Of a stretch of 64,000 bases of DNA, positions 17,570-26,843 are shown piece after piece (position 1 is the first letter of the stretch; each line of letters starts with the position of its first letter). The stretch lies in NCBI RefSeq assembly GCF_002043005.1, contig NZ_CP020330.1, positions 3,304,001 to 3,368,000 of the forward strand, in the 5' to 3' direction. Origin of the DNA: Martelella mediterranea DSM 17316. GTDB lineage: Bacteria > Pseudomonadota > Alphaproteobacteria > Rhizobiales > Rhizobiaceae. Made by a program: the position numbers and the translations under genes. The notes below the pieces were generated by a model. It saw only the letters and a program-made list of their open reading frames with translations. It was not told the DNA's origin and did no database searches.

Positions 17570-18709
17570 ATGGATATCGAGCTATTTAGCAGGATATTGC
17601 AGGGTCTGTATTCTCCATCGACTTCTCAATTCGATGAAAATTCAATGATAAGCGATGAGATAGCCCGGTTCTCAGGCGTTTCAGGCATGACCATCTTGAA
17701 ATACAACGGCAGGCAACATCAGTATCAGCTCCAGGAGTCGAGCAGAATCTATCGCAAGGAGACCGATACCTTCTCCGGGTTGTCAGCCAAGTATGGCGCG
17801 TTCGAATTGAGGGCGCTTAGGCGCCTGCTACGGCAACAACAGTACATTCCCATGACCGATGCCGAAATGTGGCCTGATGAGCCCGGACTCCTTGAAACAG
17901 AGATGTTCGTCGAGACAAGCAAAATCTTCGGTGTCGGAAGACGTTTTGCAGTCAACATGTCTGGAGCGAGCGATTGGAATTCGGGGTTTGTCATGCATGT
18001 CGATCATCGTAAAACCGACATCTCCCCCGAAAGCCTGCGTGCGGCAAGCCTCATTGCTCCTCACTTGGCCTCCGCCCTTGCGCTAGAGCAGATGAACAAT
18101 GTTCTGCGCAAGCAATACGCAGTGATGCTTGAGCTGCTTGACAGCATGGATATCGGCGTGTGCATCGTCAGCCAGAATGGTGATGTCATTATCGAGAATA
18201 GGAAGGCAAGCGCGGTTTTCGCGGATCAAGATGGCATTTCAAAAAAAGACGGTAAAATCGTTGCGTACCCGCAAGCTTCCAACGGGGAACTGAGGCGGCG
18301 TATCACCCAAACCGCACTGACGGCGATCGGCCAAGCAAACTTGCCACGCAATGCAATGGTCATCACCAAGCGCTCCCTCCGATCACCCTATTGGATAGAA
18401 ATCTCGCCGTTTGGGCATGCTGGCAATGACCTGGAAAAGAATTTTCGGGGAGCCCTTATTCGGATCGTTGATAGCGATCGCAAGCCCAAATTCAAAGTCA
18501 AGCCATTTGCGAAAATGGTCGGATTGACCTCTGCGGAAATCGAAATTGGTCAACTGATATGCTCGGGGTATTCTGCATCGGACATCGCCGACATCCGTGG
18601 CGTCTCAATCCACACCGCGCGCTCTCAAATCAAATCGATCCTGGCAAAGTCCGGATGCTCGAACCGCGTATTGTTTGTTGCCAAGGTAGCGAGCCTCAGT
18701 CAATTCTGA
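17570..18709 (+). CDS. LuxR-type helix-turn-helix transcriptional regulator
   Basis: A 379-residue regulator. The C-terminal ~65 residues are a LuxR/FixJ HTH: VGLTSAEIEIGQLICSGYSA, SDIADIRGVSIHTARSQIKS, then ILAKSGCSNRVLFVAKVASL. The middle (about 190-300) resembles a PAS-like sensory domain (LLDSMDIGVCIVSQNGDVII). No clear acyl-homoserine-lactone-binding signature was seen. The ATG at 17570 is used because GGAG lies about 9 nt upstream; a TTG at 17555 is less likely. It stands between two paralogous ACP genes, so it may control them (inference). Confidence 0.85.
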   Translation: MDIELFSRILQGLYSPSTSQFDENSMISDEIARFSGVSGMTILKYNGRQHQYQLQESSRIYRKETDTFSGLSAKYGAFELRALRRLLRQQQYIPMTDAEMWPDEPGLLETEMFVETSKIFGVGRRFAVNMSGASDWNSGFVMHVDHRKTDISPESLRAASLIAPHLASALALEQMNNVLRKQYAVMLELLDSMDIGVCIVSQNGDVIIENRKASAVFADQDGISKKDGKIVAYPQASNGELRRRITQTALTAIGQANLPRNAMVITKRSLRSPYWIEISPFGHAGNDLEKNFRGALIRIVDSDRKPKFKVKPFAKMVGLTSAEIEIGQLICSGYSASDIADIRGVSIHTARSQIKSILAKSGCSNRVLFVAKVASLSQF

Positions 18710-18794
18710 ATTGAACTTCCCTGGTTCCGCACATATCAGCTGTCTTATTACATCTGCTCCGCTCACGCGGCCGGGCAGTGATGCCCTCGAAACC

Positions 18795-18831
18795 GACCGG
18801 CGACGCCGATTTTCAGGGCGTCTGCCATGGG
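18795..18831 (-). repeat. Duplicated 5' end of hom (37 bp, 36 identical)
   Basis: This segment matches 16617-16653 at 36 of 37 positions, covering the first 11 codons of hom (MADALKIGVAG) with its ATG. Here it is followed by no hom coding sequence. Similarity continues rightward through ACP copy 2, just as ACP copy 1 lies upstream of hom. It is the scar of a segmental duplication. Confidence 0.9.
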
Positions 18832-18906
18832 TGTCGCCGGCAAATGGAACATTCCGAGCGGAGAAATTTGGAAGGACCAGCGTAGGACGGTCTCGCGCGG
18901 AGACAT

Positions 18907-19203
18907 TCACGCGCCTGCTTCACCTTCGCTGTGAACGAATACTTCCGCCGGGTCCGCGACTTGCGAATAGTGGACCTGCGATTTGTGTATAGTCTTGACC
19001 AGATCGCCAACGGTGGCACTGGAGAAAAGATCTTCATCCATAATCACCACAGCGAACTCGTCCTCGAGAGCCAGGCCCAACTCGAGGATATCGATCGAGT
19101 TGATGCCCAGATCGTCCAGCGTCGCCAGTTCGACGACGTCGCGCTCGGCCGAGCCGATGACGGCGATGATCGTTTTCTTTACCCGGCCAAAGGTTTCACT
19201 CAT
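18907..19203 (-). CDS. Acyl carrier protein, copy 2
   Basis: A 98-residue acyl carrier protein: MSETFGRVKKTIIAVIGSAE, then LDDLGINSIDILELGLALED with the phosphopantetheine serine in INSID, and SSATVGDLVKTIHKSQ. The short tail ends in VFVHSEGEAGA. The start at 19203 follows GGAGGAACTGCGG, a good Shine-Dalgarno; an open extension to 19308 is not used. Paralogue of copy 1 at 16702. It lies between hom and the aminotransferase, away from fatty-acid genes, so it may serve a specialised acyl pathway that is not visible here. Confidence 0.9.
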   Translation of the reverse strand: MSETFGRVKKTIIAVIGSAERDVVELATLDDLGINSIDILELGLALEDEFAVVIMDEDLFSSATVGDLVKTIHKSQVHYSQVADPAEVFVHSEGEAGA

Positions 19204-19307
19204 CCGCAGTTCCTCCGCTCGAAGCCCTGCCGCGAGCGCCGGTTTCGCCTGCCAGCCAGGCAAATTCCCAACGTGGACCATTCCCGCAAGGTTTCTCTTG
19301 TTATTCA

Positions 19308-19321
19308 TGATAGCGCTATCA
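19308..19321. promoter_or_regulatory. Perfect 14-bp palindrome upstream of ACP copy 2
   Basis: TGATAGCGCTATCA is a perfect inverted repeat 105 bp upstream of the ACP copy 2 start, in a 272-bp gene-free interval. It has the size and symmetry of a dimeric regulator site. Which regulator binds is unknown. Confidence 0.4.
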
Positions 19322-19475
19322 CTCCTGATTTAAAAGAGGATTCTTCCCCAACGATAAACTAAATCTCGTCAGAAGAATGCGGTATAGGTTATGAACCTGG
19401 CATGAACATTGGGCGATCAGGAAAGCCTTCGCCTTCCTGATCGAACTGCGAGAAAGGGCACGCCTTTCCGCTACA

Positions 19476-20693
19476 CTATCGATGCGCCTTCAGCGACACG
19501 ATGTTGTCGGGCGCGACCTCAGTGGTGGCGAAGAAGCGCTTGAGGTTGCGCGCGGCCTGGCGGATGCGGTGCTCGTTTTCGACCAACGCGATGCGCACAT
19601 GATCGTCGCCCTGCTCGCCGAAGCCGATGCCGGGGGCAACGGCAACATCGGCCTTTTCCACCAGCAGCTTGGAGAATTCGAGCGAGCCCATTTCGGCAAA
19701 TGGCTCCGGGATCTTGGCCCAGGCGAACATGGTCGCCGCCGGCGGGGTCACCTGCCAGCCGGCCTTGGCGAAGCTTTCGACCATGACGTCGCGGCGCTTG
19801 TGATAGATCGAGCGGACCTCCGCGATATCCGAGCCATCGCCGTTCAGCGCATGGGTCGCAGCCACTTGGATCGGCGTGAACGCGCCGTAATCGAGATAGG
19901 ATTTCACCCGCGCCAGCGCCGAGATCAGCCGCTCATTGCCGACGGCGAAGCCCATGCGCCAGCCGGGCATGGAATAGGTCTTGGACATCGATGTGAACTC
20001 GACCGCCACATCCTTGGCGCCCGGCACCTGGAGCACGGAGGGCGGCGGCGCGCCATCGAAATAGATTTCCGAATAGGCGAGATCGGAGAGCACGATAAGC
20101 TCGTGCTTCTTCGCGAAGGCCACGACTTCGCGATAGAAATCCAGGCTCGCCACCTGCGCGGTCGGGTTCGACGGGTAGTTGAGCACCAGTGCGATTGGCT
20201 TGGGAATCGAGTGTTTCACCGCCCGTTCGACCGGCCCGAAAAAGCTGTCATCCGGCTCCACCGGGATCGAACGGATCACGCCGCCGGCCATCAGGAAGCC
20301 GAAGGCGTGGATCGGATAGGTCGGGTTCGGGCAAAGAATCATATCGCCGGGCGCGGTGATCGCCTGCGCCATATTGGCAAAGCCTTCCTTGGAGCCGAGC
20401 GTGGCGACGATTTCGGTCTCCGGATTCAGCTTGACGCCGAAACGACGGGCATAATAGCCGGCCTGGGCGCGGCGCAGGCCGGGAATGCCCTTGGACGACG
20501 AATAGCGGTGGGTGCGCGGATCGCGCACGACCTCGCACAGCTTGTCGACCACGGATTGCGGGGTCGGAAGATCGGGATTGCCCATGCCAAGGTCGATGAT
20601 ATCGGCGCCCGCCGCTCGCGCGCTCGCTTTCAAACGGTTGACCTGTTCGAAAACGTATGGCGGCAGTCGCCTGACCTTGTGGAACTCTTCCAT
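19476..20693 (-). CDS. PLP-dependent aminotransferase (aspartate/alanine type)
   Basis: A 405-residue class I/II aminotransferase. Motifs: IIDLGMGNPDLPTPQ, RYSSSKGIPGLRRAQAGYY, NYPSNPTAQVA, LSDLAYSEIYFDG and the PLP lysine in TSMSKTYSMPGWRMGF, then GEQGDDHVRIALVENEHR. Start 20693 (MEEFHKVRRLPPYVFEQVN) matches the alaC/aatB-like family, whose members in rhizobia lie next to hom. The exact amino donor cannot be told from sequence. The frame is open to 20783 but without family similarity. Confidence 0.93.
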   Translation of the reverse strand: MEEFHKVRRLPPYVFEQVNRLKASARAAGADIIDLGMGNPDLPTPQSVVDKLCEVVRDPRTHRYSSSKGIPGLRRAQAGYYARRFGVKLNPETEIVATLGSKEGFANMAQAITAPGDMILCPNPTYPIHAFGFLMAGGVIRSIPVEPDDSFFGPVERAVKHSIPKPIALVLNYPSNPTAQVASLDFYREVVAFAKKHELIVLSDLAYSEIYFDGAPPPSVLQVPGAKDVAVEFTSMSKTYSMPGWRMGFAVGNERLISALARVKSYLDYGAFTPIQVAATHALNGDGSDIAEVRSIYHKRRDVMVESFAKAGWQVTPPAATMFAWAKIPEPFAEMGSLEFSKLLVEKADVAVAPGIGFGEQGDDHVRIALVENEHRIRQAARNLKRFFATTEVAPDNIVSLKAHR

Positions 20694-20875
20694 CTTCTTC
20701 CTCTTGGAACACTGGGTTGAACGATCCTTGCCTTTCGAAGGATCATCGAAACGAGAGCAGGAAAAACCGCCCTTACGCAACAATCAACTGCACTTGCGTC
20801 GATTTTGCGGCAGAAATCCTAATACTCTGTTTCATCCTTGCCACAGCAAGGGGCCAGAACGGAGGCTTTGGAGGA

Positions 20876-21070
20876 TTATTGTGGGGCGGGAATGCCGGCC
20901 AGTCCGTCGAGCTTGGTCGTCATGGTCGCGACCTCTTCATCAGTAAACTGCGGATAGGCCGCCGTGCCGGTATCGCAGACGTCCGGCTCGCCGCAGGTGG
21001 TGGAGCAGGCGGCAAGAAGCGAGGCCGCCGCCACAAGGGTTACACTCAAGATCATCCGGCCGAATTTCAT
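20876..21070 (-). CDS. Small lipoprotein (64 aa)
   Basis: A 64-residue predicted lipoprotein. MKFGRMILSVTLVAAASLLAAC is a type II signal with the lipobox LLAAC, followed by a Cys-rich start of the mature protein (CSTTCGEPDVC). The remainder is short and acidic. It would be anchored to the membrane through the first Cys. No family or function known. Confidence 0.65.
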   Translation of the reverse strand: MKFGRMILSVTLVAAASLLAACSTTCGEPDVCDTGTAAYPQFTDEEVATMTTKLDGLAGIPAPQ

Positions 21071-21148
21071 CGCATCTCTCCCGGCGCCGCGGCGGCGCAA
21101 ATCAGTCGTCGGCAAATCTGCCCGGTTTGGCGGCCGGGTGCAAGCAGG

Positions 21149-21541
21149 TCAGTCTTCCGTCCGCCCCTCGCCTTCCCGGTCATGCTCGTAGCGATGGGCG
21201 ACCGGCAGCGGCGGAAGCCAGGATTCGCGTCGGATTGTCCAAAGTTCATAGGTCGGCTTGAAGCGGTCAGGCTGATCGAATGTGCCGAGATTGATCTCGA
21301 TTTCGTCGCCGCTCACGGCATAGACCGGCGAACCGCAGGTCGGGCAGAAATACCGGTCTTCGAAGCAGCTCGCCTCGCCCGCAATGCTGACGGCGGTCTC
21401 GGGGAAGATCGCGGCCGCCTGGAACGGCGCGCCGTGATGCTTGCGGCAATCGAGGCAATGGCACACGCCGACCCGATAGGGCCCTCCCGAGACCGCTATC
21501 CGCACCCTGCCGCAAAGGCATCCGCCCGTTATCCATTCCAT
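21149..21541 (-). CDS. GFA-family (glutathione-dependent formaldehyde-activating-like) protein
   Basis: A 130-residue zinc-binding GFA-fold protein: GGCLCGRVRIAVSG, VCHCLDCRKHHGAPFQ and RYFCPTCGSPVYAV hold the seven cysteines that bind zinc. True formaldehyde activation is shown for few members, so this is a fold call. Start 21541 (MEWITGGCLCG). It diverges from sfsA. Confidence 0.88.
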   Translation of the reverse strand: MEWITGGCLCGRVRIAVSGGPYRVGVCHCLDCRKHHGAPFQAAAIFPETAVSIAGEASCFEDRYFCPTCGSPVYAVSGDEIEINLGTFDQPDRFKPTYELWTIRRESWLPPLPVAHRYEHDREGEGRTED

Positions 21542-21606
21542 GATCTCGTCTCCTCGTTGGCGCCCACCCCTTGCAAGTGGCACTTGAAAGGCTAAAACGC
21601 ATTCCC

Positions 21607-22314
21607 ATGCAGTTCGATCCTCCCTTGATAGCGGCAACGCTGATCCGGCGCTACAAGCGCTTCCTGTTCGATGCCGTTCTGGAGGAAACCGGCGAGGCGA
21701 TCACCGGCTCCTGCCCCAATACCGGCTCGATGCTCGGGCTCAATACGCCCGGCTCGCGCATCTGGCTGTCGCGCAATGATGACGGCAAGCGCAAATATCC
21801 CCACCGTTTCGAGCTGATCGAGGCCGATGGCACCGTGGTCGGCGTCAATACCGGGCTGCCGAACCGGCTTGCCGAAGAAGCGATCGGCCTAGGGATGGTG
21901 GATGATTTTGCCGATTATCCCCTGATCCGGCGCGAGCAGAAATATGGCCGCCAGAGCCGGATCGACCTGCTGCTGTCGGCCGATGACCGGCCCGACCTTT
22001 ACATCGAGGTCAAGAATGTCCACTTCATCCGCACGCCCGGTCTCGCGGAATTTCCCGATACGCCGACGGCGCGCGGAACCCGGCATCTGGCCGAGCTTGC
22101 GGATATGGTCGCGGCTGGAAAACGGGCGGCGATGGTCTACCTGATCCAGCGCGACGATTGCGAACGCTTCGCCATCGCCGCCGATCTTGACCCGGTCTAT
22201 GCCGAGGCTTTCAAATGCGCGCGTCGCGCCGGCGTCGAGGCCTTTGCGATAAAATGCAATGTATCCCGTGACAGCATCACGCCAGATGGTACAGTATTGG
22301 TTGATAACATGTAA
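21607..22314 (+). CDS. sfsA: Sugar fermentation stimulation protein homologue
   Basis: A 235-residue SfsA-family protein: FLFDAVLEETGEAITGSCPN, TGSMLGLNTPGSRIWLSRN, RIDLLLSADDRPDLYIEVKN, and FPDTPTARGTRHLAEL. The family has a nuclease-like fold with a conserved D...E-x-K arrangement (IEVKN), but its role is unclear. Start 21607 is the family start; the frame opens at 21571. It is followed 32 bp later by map. Confidence 0.93.
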   Translation: MQFDPPLIAATLIRRYKRFLFDAVLEETGEAITGSCPNTGSMLGLNTPGSRIWLSRNDDGKRKYPHRFELIEADGTVVGVNTGLPNRLAEEAIGLGMVDDFADYPLIRREQKYGRQSRIDLLLSADDRPDLYIEVKNVHFIRTPGLAEFPDTPTARGTRHLAELADMVAAGKRAAMVYLIQRDDCERFAIAADLDPVYAEAFKCARRAGVEAFAIKCNVSRDSITPDGTVLVDNM

Positions 22315-22346
22315 GCGCACACGCCAGGGCGGTGCGGAGGATGACC

Positions 22347-23180
22347 ATGGTAAATTACGCTGATGCGGCAACAGCGCCGCTGAAGAATGACGGCACGATC
22401 CGCCTTTATGATGAAGCAGGCTTCGAAAAGATGCGCCAGGTCTGCCGTATCACCGCCGGCTGCCTCGATAGCCTCGCCGACCTGATCAAGCCGGGCGTCA
22501 CCACCGAGGAGATCGACCGCCACGTGCTGCAGTACGGCCTCGACCACGGCGTGGTGCCGGCAACGCTCGGCTATCGCGGCTACAAATATTCAAGCTGCAC
22601 CTCGATCAACCATGTCGTCTGCCACGGCATGCCCAATGCCAAGCCGCTGCGCGAGGGCGACATCATCAATGTCGACGTCACCTATATCCTCGACGGCTGG
22701 CACGGCGATTCGAGCCGGATGTATCCGGTCGGTCAGTTGAAGCGGGCGGCCGAACGGCTGCTGGAAGTGACCTACGAATCGTTGCTGCGCGGCATTGCAG
22801 CGGTGAAGCCCGGCGCGCGCACCGGTGCCATCGGCGAGGCGATCCAGACCTATGCCGAAAGCGAGCGCTGCTCGGTGGTCCGCGATTTCTGCGGCCACGG
22901 CGTCGGCCGGCTGTTCCACGACGCGCCGAATATTCTGCATTACGGCCGCAAGAACGAGGGACCGGAGCTGAAGGAAGGCATGATCTTCACCATCGAGCCC
23001 ATGCTCAACCTCGGCAAGCCCCATGTGAAGGTGCTGAATGACGGCTGGACCGCGGTGACCCGCGACCGCTCGCTTTCGGCCCAGTACGAGCATACCGTCG
23101 GCGTCACCAGCGATGGCTGCGAGGTATTCACGCTGTCGCCCGGCGGCTACGACCGACCGGGTCTGACGCCGGCGCTTTAG
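22347..23180 (+). CDS. map: Methionine aminopeptidase, type I
   Basis: Removes the initiator methionine from nascent proteins. The 277 residues carry all five metal ligands: [20 protein letters not shown] (two Asp), [14 protein letters not shown] (His), [11 protein letters not shown] (Glu) and [11 protein letters not shown] (Glu). GGAGG at 22336-22340 is 6 nt before the ATG at 22347, which decides the start. It has a short N-terminal extension, as in other alphaproteobacterial Map proteins. Confidence 0.96.
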   Translation: MVNYADAATAPLKNDGTIRLYDEAGFEKMRQVCRITAGCLDSLADLIKPGVTTEEIDRHVLQYGLDHGVVPATLGYRGYKYSSCTSINHVVCHGMPNAKPLREGDIINVDVTYILDGWHGDSSRMYPVGQLKRAAERLLEVTYESLLRGIAAVKPGARTGAIGEAIQTYAESERCSVVRDFCGHGVGRLFHDAPNILHYGRKNEGPELKEGMIFTIEPMLNLGKPHVKVLNDGWTAVTRDRSLSAQYEHTVGVTSDGCEVFTLSPGGYDRPGLTPAL

Positions 23181-23230
23181 GCCGTGTCAGGATTGGAATC
23201 GATGTTTCCTGCTATCGCTCCAGGAGCCGC

Positions 23231-24028
23231 ATGAAGAAACCGCCCGCCAAAGGCAACCCAGCCGGCCTTGAAGAAGACGGCCCCGACGAGCGGACGTTCT
23301 TCGCCGATCAGCCGCCCGAACGTCCGTTCCGGGGCGGCGATATCCGTGACAAGACGCCAAGCCATGTCCTCGGCCATCGCGACCGGCTGCGCGCCCGTTT
23401 CCGGGAGAGCGGAGCGAATGCGCTCGCCGATTATGAAATCCTCGAACTGCTGCTGTTCCGGCTGATCCCGCGCCGCGATACCAAGCCGATCGCCAAGGCG
23501 CTGATCGAACGGTTCGGCTCGCTTGGCGGCGTGTTCGGCGCGCCGGCGGAACTGCTGCAGGAGGTCCCGGGCATCGGTGAGACCGTCGCCTTCGACCTTA
23601 AATTGATGTCAGCGCTAGCCCAGCGCAGCATCAAAAGCTCGCTGAAAGACCGTCCGATCCTCGGTTCGTGGTCGTCGGTGATCGACTATTGCAACGCGGC
23701 CATGGCGCATGAAACCCGCGAACAATTCCGCATCCTGTTCCTCGACAAGCGCAACAAGCTAATCGCTGACGAAATCCAGGGCATCGGCACGATCGACCAT
23801 ACGCCGGTCTATCCGCGGGAGGTGATCAAGCGGGCATTGGAACTGTCGGCGACGGCGATCATACTGGTCCACAACCACCCCTCCGGCGATCCGACCCCTT
23901 CGCGCGCGGATATCGACATGACCCATATGATCATCAACAGCGCCAAGCCGCTCGGCATCACGGTGCATGACCACATCATCATCGGCAAGGATGGCTATGT
24001 CAGCTTCAAGGGCTTAAAGCTCATCTGA
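23231..24028 (+). CDS. radC: RadC/YeeS-family JAB (MPN+) protein
   Basis: A 265-residue RadC protein with an N-terminal helix-hairpin-helix region ([16 protein letters not shown]) and a C-terminal JAMM metalloprotease-like domain, with metal motif [20 protein letters not shown]. The historic link to DNA repair has been withdrawn, and the natural substrate is unknown. It lies 50 bp after map on the same strand. Full length. Confidence 0.93.
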   Translation: MKKPPAKGNPAGLEEDGPDERTFFADQPPERPFRGGDIRDKTPSHVLGHRDRLRARFRESGANALADYEILELLLFRLIPRRDTKPIAKALIERFGSLGGVFGAPAELLQEVPGIGETVAFDLKLMSALAQRSIKSSLKDRPILGSWSSVIDYCNAAMAHETREQFRILFLDKRNKLIADEIQGIGTIDHTPVYPREVIKRALELSATAIILVHNHPSGDPTPSRADIDMTHMIINSAKPLGITVHDHIIIGKDGYVSFKGLKLI

Positions 24029-24256
24029 GGCCATGGACTCGGCATGCAGCTTGTGGCTGTATGTAATGAAAACATCACGAAGCGGGACCATATTGCGCCG
24101 CAAACTCCGCGCTGTTGCGGCGCGGGGACCATTTCACGTAAAGCATTTCGCATGTCAGGCGGAATCATCCGGCGACGGCGGACATGCGGCAGAACAAGTT
24201 GATTGTGCCTCCCGGCACATATCTTTGAATTTGAATAACCAAATCGGGGTGATTTC
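24029..24256. other. Intergenic region radC-sthA
   Basis: A 228-bp gap probably holding the sthA promoter. The ATG at 24257 is preceded by GGGGTGA. No hairpin or RNA gene was seen. Confidence 0.3.
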
Positions 24257-25672
24257 ATGAATTCTTACGATCTGGTCGTCATCGGCAGCGGTCCGGCCGG
24301 CCGGCGCGCCGCGGTGCAGGCCGCCAAGCTCGGCAAGACGGCGCTCGTCATCGACAAAGGCTCCCAGGTGGGCGGCGTCTCGGTCCACACCGGCACCATT
24401 CCCTCCAAGACGATGCGCGAAACCGTGCTGAACCTCACCGGCTGGCGCGAGCGCGGCTTCTACGGCCGCTCTTACCGGGTCAAGCAGAAGATCACCGCCG
24501 ACGACCTGCGGGCCCGCCTGATCAAGACGCTGGATTACGAGATCGACGTTCTGGAATGGCAGTTCGAGCGCAACCGCGTCGAGCAGGTGCGCGGCTTTGC
24601 TCATTTCGTCGATGCCCATACGATCGAGATCGAGAAGGACAGCGGCGAAATCCAGCGGGTTCATGCCGAGGCCGTGCTGATCTCGGTCGGCACGCGGCCC
24701 TATCGCCCGCCGAACGTGCCCTTCGACGGCCAGACGGTGATGGACAGCGACGAGCTGCTCAACATCAAGGCGATCCCGCGTTCGATGATCGTCGTCGGCG
24801 CCGGCGTGATCGGCATCGAATATGCGACGATCTTTTCCGCGCTCGATACCCAGGTGATCGTGGTCGAGCCGCGCGACAGCATGCTGGATTTCATCGACCG
24901 CGAGATCCGCGACAATTTCGCGGCGCAACTGCGCGACCGCAACGTCAAGCTCCTGTTTGGCGCGGGCGCGGACAAGGTGGAGAAGATCGCCGACGGCAAG
25001 GCGCGCGTCACACTCTCCAACGGCCGGGTGCTGATGGCCGAATCGGTGCTGTTTGCCGCCGGCCGCCAGGGCGCGACCGACACGCTGAACCTGCAGTCCG
25101 TGGGGCTGGAGGCCGATCGTCGCGGCCGCATCAAGGTCGATCCGATCACCTTCCAGACCGATGTGCCGCATATCTACGCCGCCGGCGATGTGATCGGGTT
25201 TCCGGCGCTGGCCTCGACCTCGATGGAACAGGGCCGGATCGCCGCCCGCCACGCCGTGGGCGCGGAGGCCGAGGAGCCGCCGCAATTCTTCCCCTACGGC
25301 ATCTATGCCGTGCCGGAAATGTCGACCTGCGGCATGACCGAGGAGGAGATCCAGGAACGCGGCATCGCCTATGAATGCGGCCTCGCCTTCTTCCGCGAAA
25401 CCTCGCGCGGCCATATCATGGGCATCCAGAACGGCCTTCTGAAGATGATCTTCTCGCTGAAGACCCACCGTCTGCTCGGCGTCCATATCGTCGGCGAAGG
25501 CGCGACCGAACTGATCCATATCGGCCAGGCGGTGCTGAACCTCAAAGGCACGGTCGAATATTTCGTCGAGAACACCTTCAACTATCCGACCCTTGCCGAA
25601 GCCTACAAGATCGCCGGCCTCGATGCCTCGAACAGGATCGCGATGCTGGAGGCCGCCGAGCAGCAGGATTAG
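24257..25672 (+). CDS. sthA: Si-specific NAD(P)+ transhydrogenase (soluble)
   Basis: Soluble flavoprotein that balances NADPH and NADH pools. The 471 residues have an FAD motif (VVIGSGPAGRRAAVQAA), an NAD motif (IVVGAGVIGIEYATIFSALD) and HIYAAGDVIGFPALAST. Where disulfide oxidoreductases of this fold carry a redox-active Cys pair, this protein has GVSVHTGTIPSKT, the SthA mark. The C-terminal dimerisation domain (TFNYPTLAEAYKIAG) is complete. The next gene starts 3 nt after its stop. Confidence 0.95.
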   Translation: MNSYDLVVIGSGPAGRRAAVQAAKLGKTALVIDKGSQVGGVSVHTGTIPSKTMRETVLNLTGWRERGFYGRSYRVKQKITADDLRARLIKTLDYEIDVLEWQFERNRVEQVRGFAHFVDAHTIEIEKDSGEIQRVHAEAVLISVGTRPYRPPNVPFDGQTVMDSDELLNIKAIPRSMIVVGAGVIGIEYATIFSALDTQVIVVEPRDSMLDFIDREIRDNFAAQLRDRNVKLLFGAGADKVEKIADGKARVTLSNGRVLMAESVLFAAGRQGATDTLNLQSVGLEADRRGRIKVDPITFQTDVPHIYAAGDVIGFPALASTSMEQGRIAARHAVGAEAEEPPQFFPYGIYAVPEMSTCGMTEEEIQERGIAYECGLAFFRETSRGHIMGIQNGLLKMIFSLKTHRLLGVHIVGEGATELIHIGQAVLNLKGTVEYFVENTFNYPTLAEAYKIAGLDASNRIAMLEAAEQQD

Positions 25673-25675
25673 GTC

Positions 25676-26491
25676 GTGTTCGACGCGCTGCTGGCCGAAT
25701 GGCGGCTGACGCCGGACGGCGCGCCGATCATGACGGCGACCGGCGCATTGCTGCCGGTTCTTCGCGACGGCCGGCCGGCGATGCTGAAGCGGTTCACAGA
25801 TCCGGAGGAAGCCATCGGTGCCGCCCTGCTCAAATGGTGGAACGGCGATGGCGCAGCCCGCGTCCTCGCCGAAGCCGACGATGCGATATTGATGGAACGG
25901 GCGACGGGAGCGGTCGCGCTCACCGCCCTGTCGCTTGGCGGCGAGGATGATCGCGCCTGCCGCCAGATCTGCGTCACCGCCGCGCGGCTGCATGCCGACC
26001 GCCCTGCCCCTTTGCCCGCGCTGACACCGCTCGACCGCTATTTCCGGGCGCTGCTGGAGGCGACGCCCGGCAAACACCCATTCCTCGCCCGGGCGTCGGA
26101 CGAGGCGCGCCGCCTGCTGAAAGACCCGCAAGATCTTCGCCCGCTTCACGGCGACCTGCACCAAGGCAATATTCTGGATTTCGGCGAACGCGGCTTTCTC
26201 GCAATCGATCCCAAGGGGCTTTACGGCGAGCGCGCCTTCGACTTCGCCAATATCTTCTGCAATCCGGATATCGATGTCCCGGACGCCGTCATCGCGCGCG
26301 ATGAGAGCCGCTTCGACCGCCGTCTGGACATTGTCGCAGCGGCCGCCGATCTCGACCGGACACGCCTGCTCCGCTGGATTATTGCCTGGTGCGGCCTCTC
26401 CGCCATATGGTTTCTGCGGGATGATGATGCCCGGGCCGACATTCCGCTGACCGTCGGAAGGCTCGCGCTCAAACGGCTTGCGAAAGGCTGA
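25676..26491 (+). CDS. APH(6)/hydroxyurea-kinase family phosphotransferase
   Basis: A 271-residue kinase of the aminoglycoside 6-phosphotransferase family. It has LHGDLHQGNILDFG (catalytic Asp and Asn) and FLAIDPKGLYGERAFDFANI (metal-binding Asp). The GTG start lies 3 nt after sthA, so the two are translationally linked. Whether it gives streptomycin resistance or phosphorylates a metabolite is unknown; chromosomal members of this family are widespread. Confidence 0.88.
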   Translation: MFDALLAEWRLTPDGAPIMTATGALLPVLRDGRPAMLKRFTDPEEAIGAALLKWWNGDGAARVLAEADDAILMERATGAVALTALSLGGEDDRACRQICVTAARLHADRPAPLPALTPLDRYFRALLEATPGKHPFLARASDEARRLLKDPQDLRPLHGDLHQGNILDFGERGFLAIDPKGLYGERAFDFANIFCNPDIDVPDAVIARDESRFDRRLDIVAAAADLDRTRLLRWIIAWCGLSAIWFLRDDDARADIPLTVGRLALKRLAKG

Positions 26492-26578
26492 AAGTCGCGA
26501 AATTTGAAAATCGTCAGCCGCAAAACCGCGCGGACGAACCGACGTAGCAGACTGCGGACAAGCCTATCCCCTTTACGG

Positions 26579-26738
26579 ACGTCATCCTCGGCCCTGTGCC
26601 GAGGATCTAACCACCTTTCCACACGAGCGGAGTTGGCGTTTGGGAATAGGGTGTATTTAAATAGATTTTCGCCCGAAACGCTGGTCGTGCTGATACGTGC
26701 TTAGATCCTCGGGTCAAGCCCGAGGATGACGCAGTGGG
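26579..26738. repeat. Pair of inverted REP-like palindromes (BIME-like)
   Basis: Two ~30-bp palindromes face each other about 86 bp apart: CGTCATCCTCGG...CCGAGGATCTAA near 26579-26610 and TTAGATCCTCGG...CCGAGGATGACG at 26701-26731. Each forms a hairpin. A third, related half-site is the target of the adjacent IS110 element. Confidence 0.75.
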
Positions 26739-26843
26739 TGGAGAGACGACCATCAAGGAACCGAAATCCCAGGGAAATGTGGACGCAAGTGGCTAAACCG
26801 GACACCGCGGTGGGTCAAGCCCGAGCAACTGTGTGCTTTTCTG

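Noticed and set aside
24155..26164. 669-codon open frame opposite sthA and the kinase
   Set aside because: Both sense genes are strongly supported by motifs; the antisense product has none.
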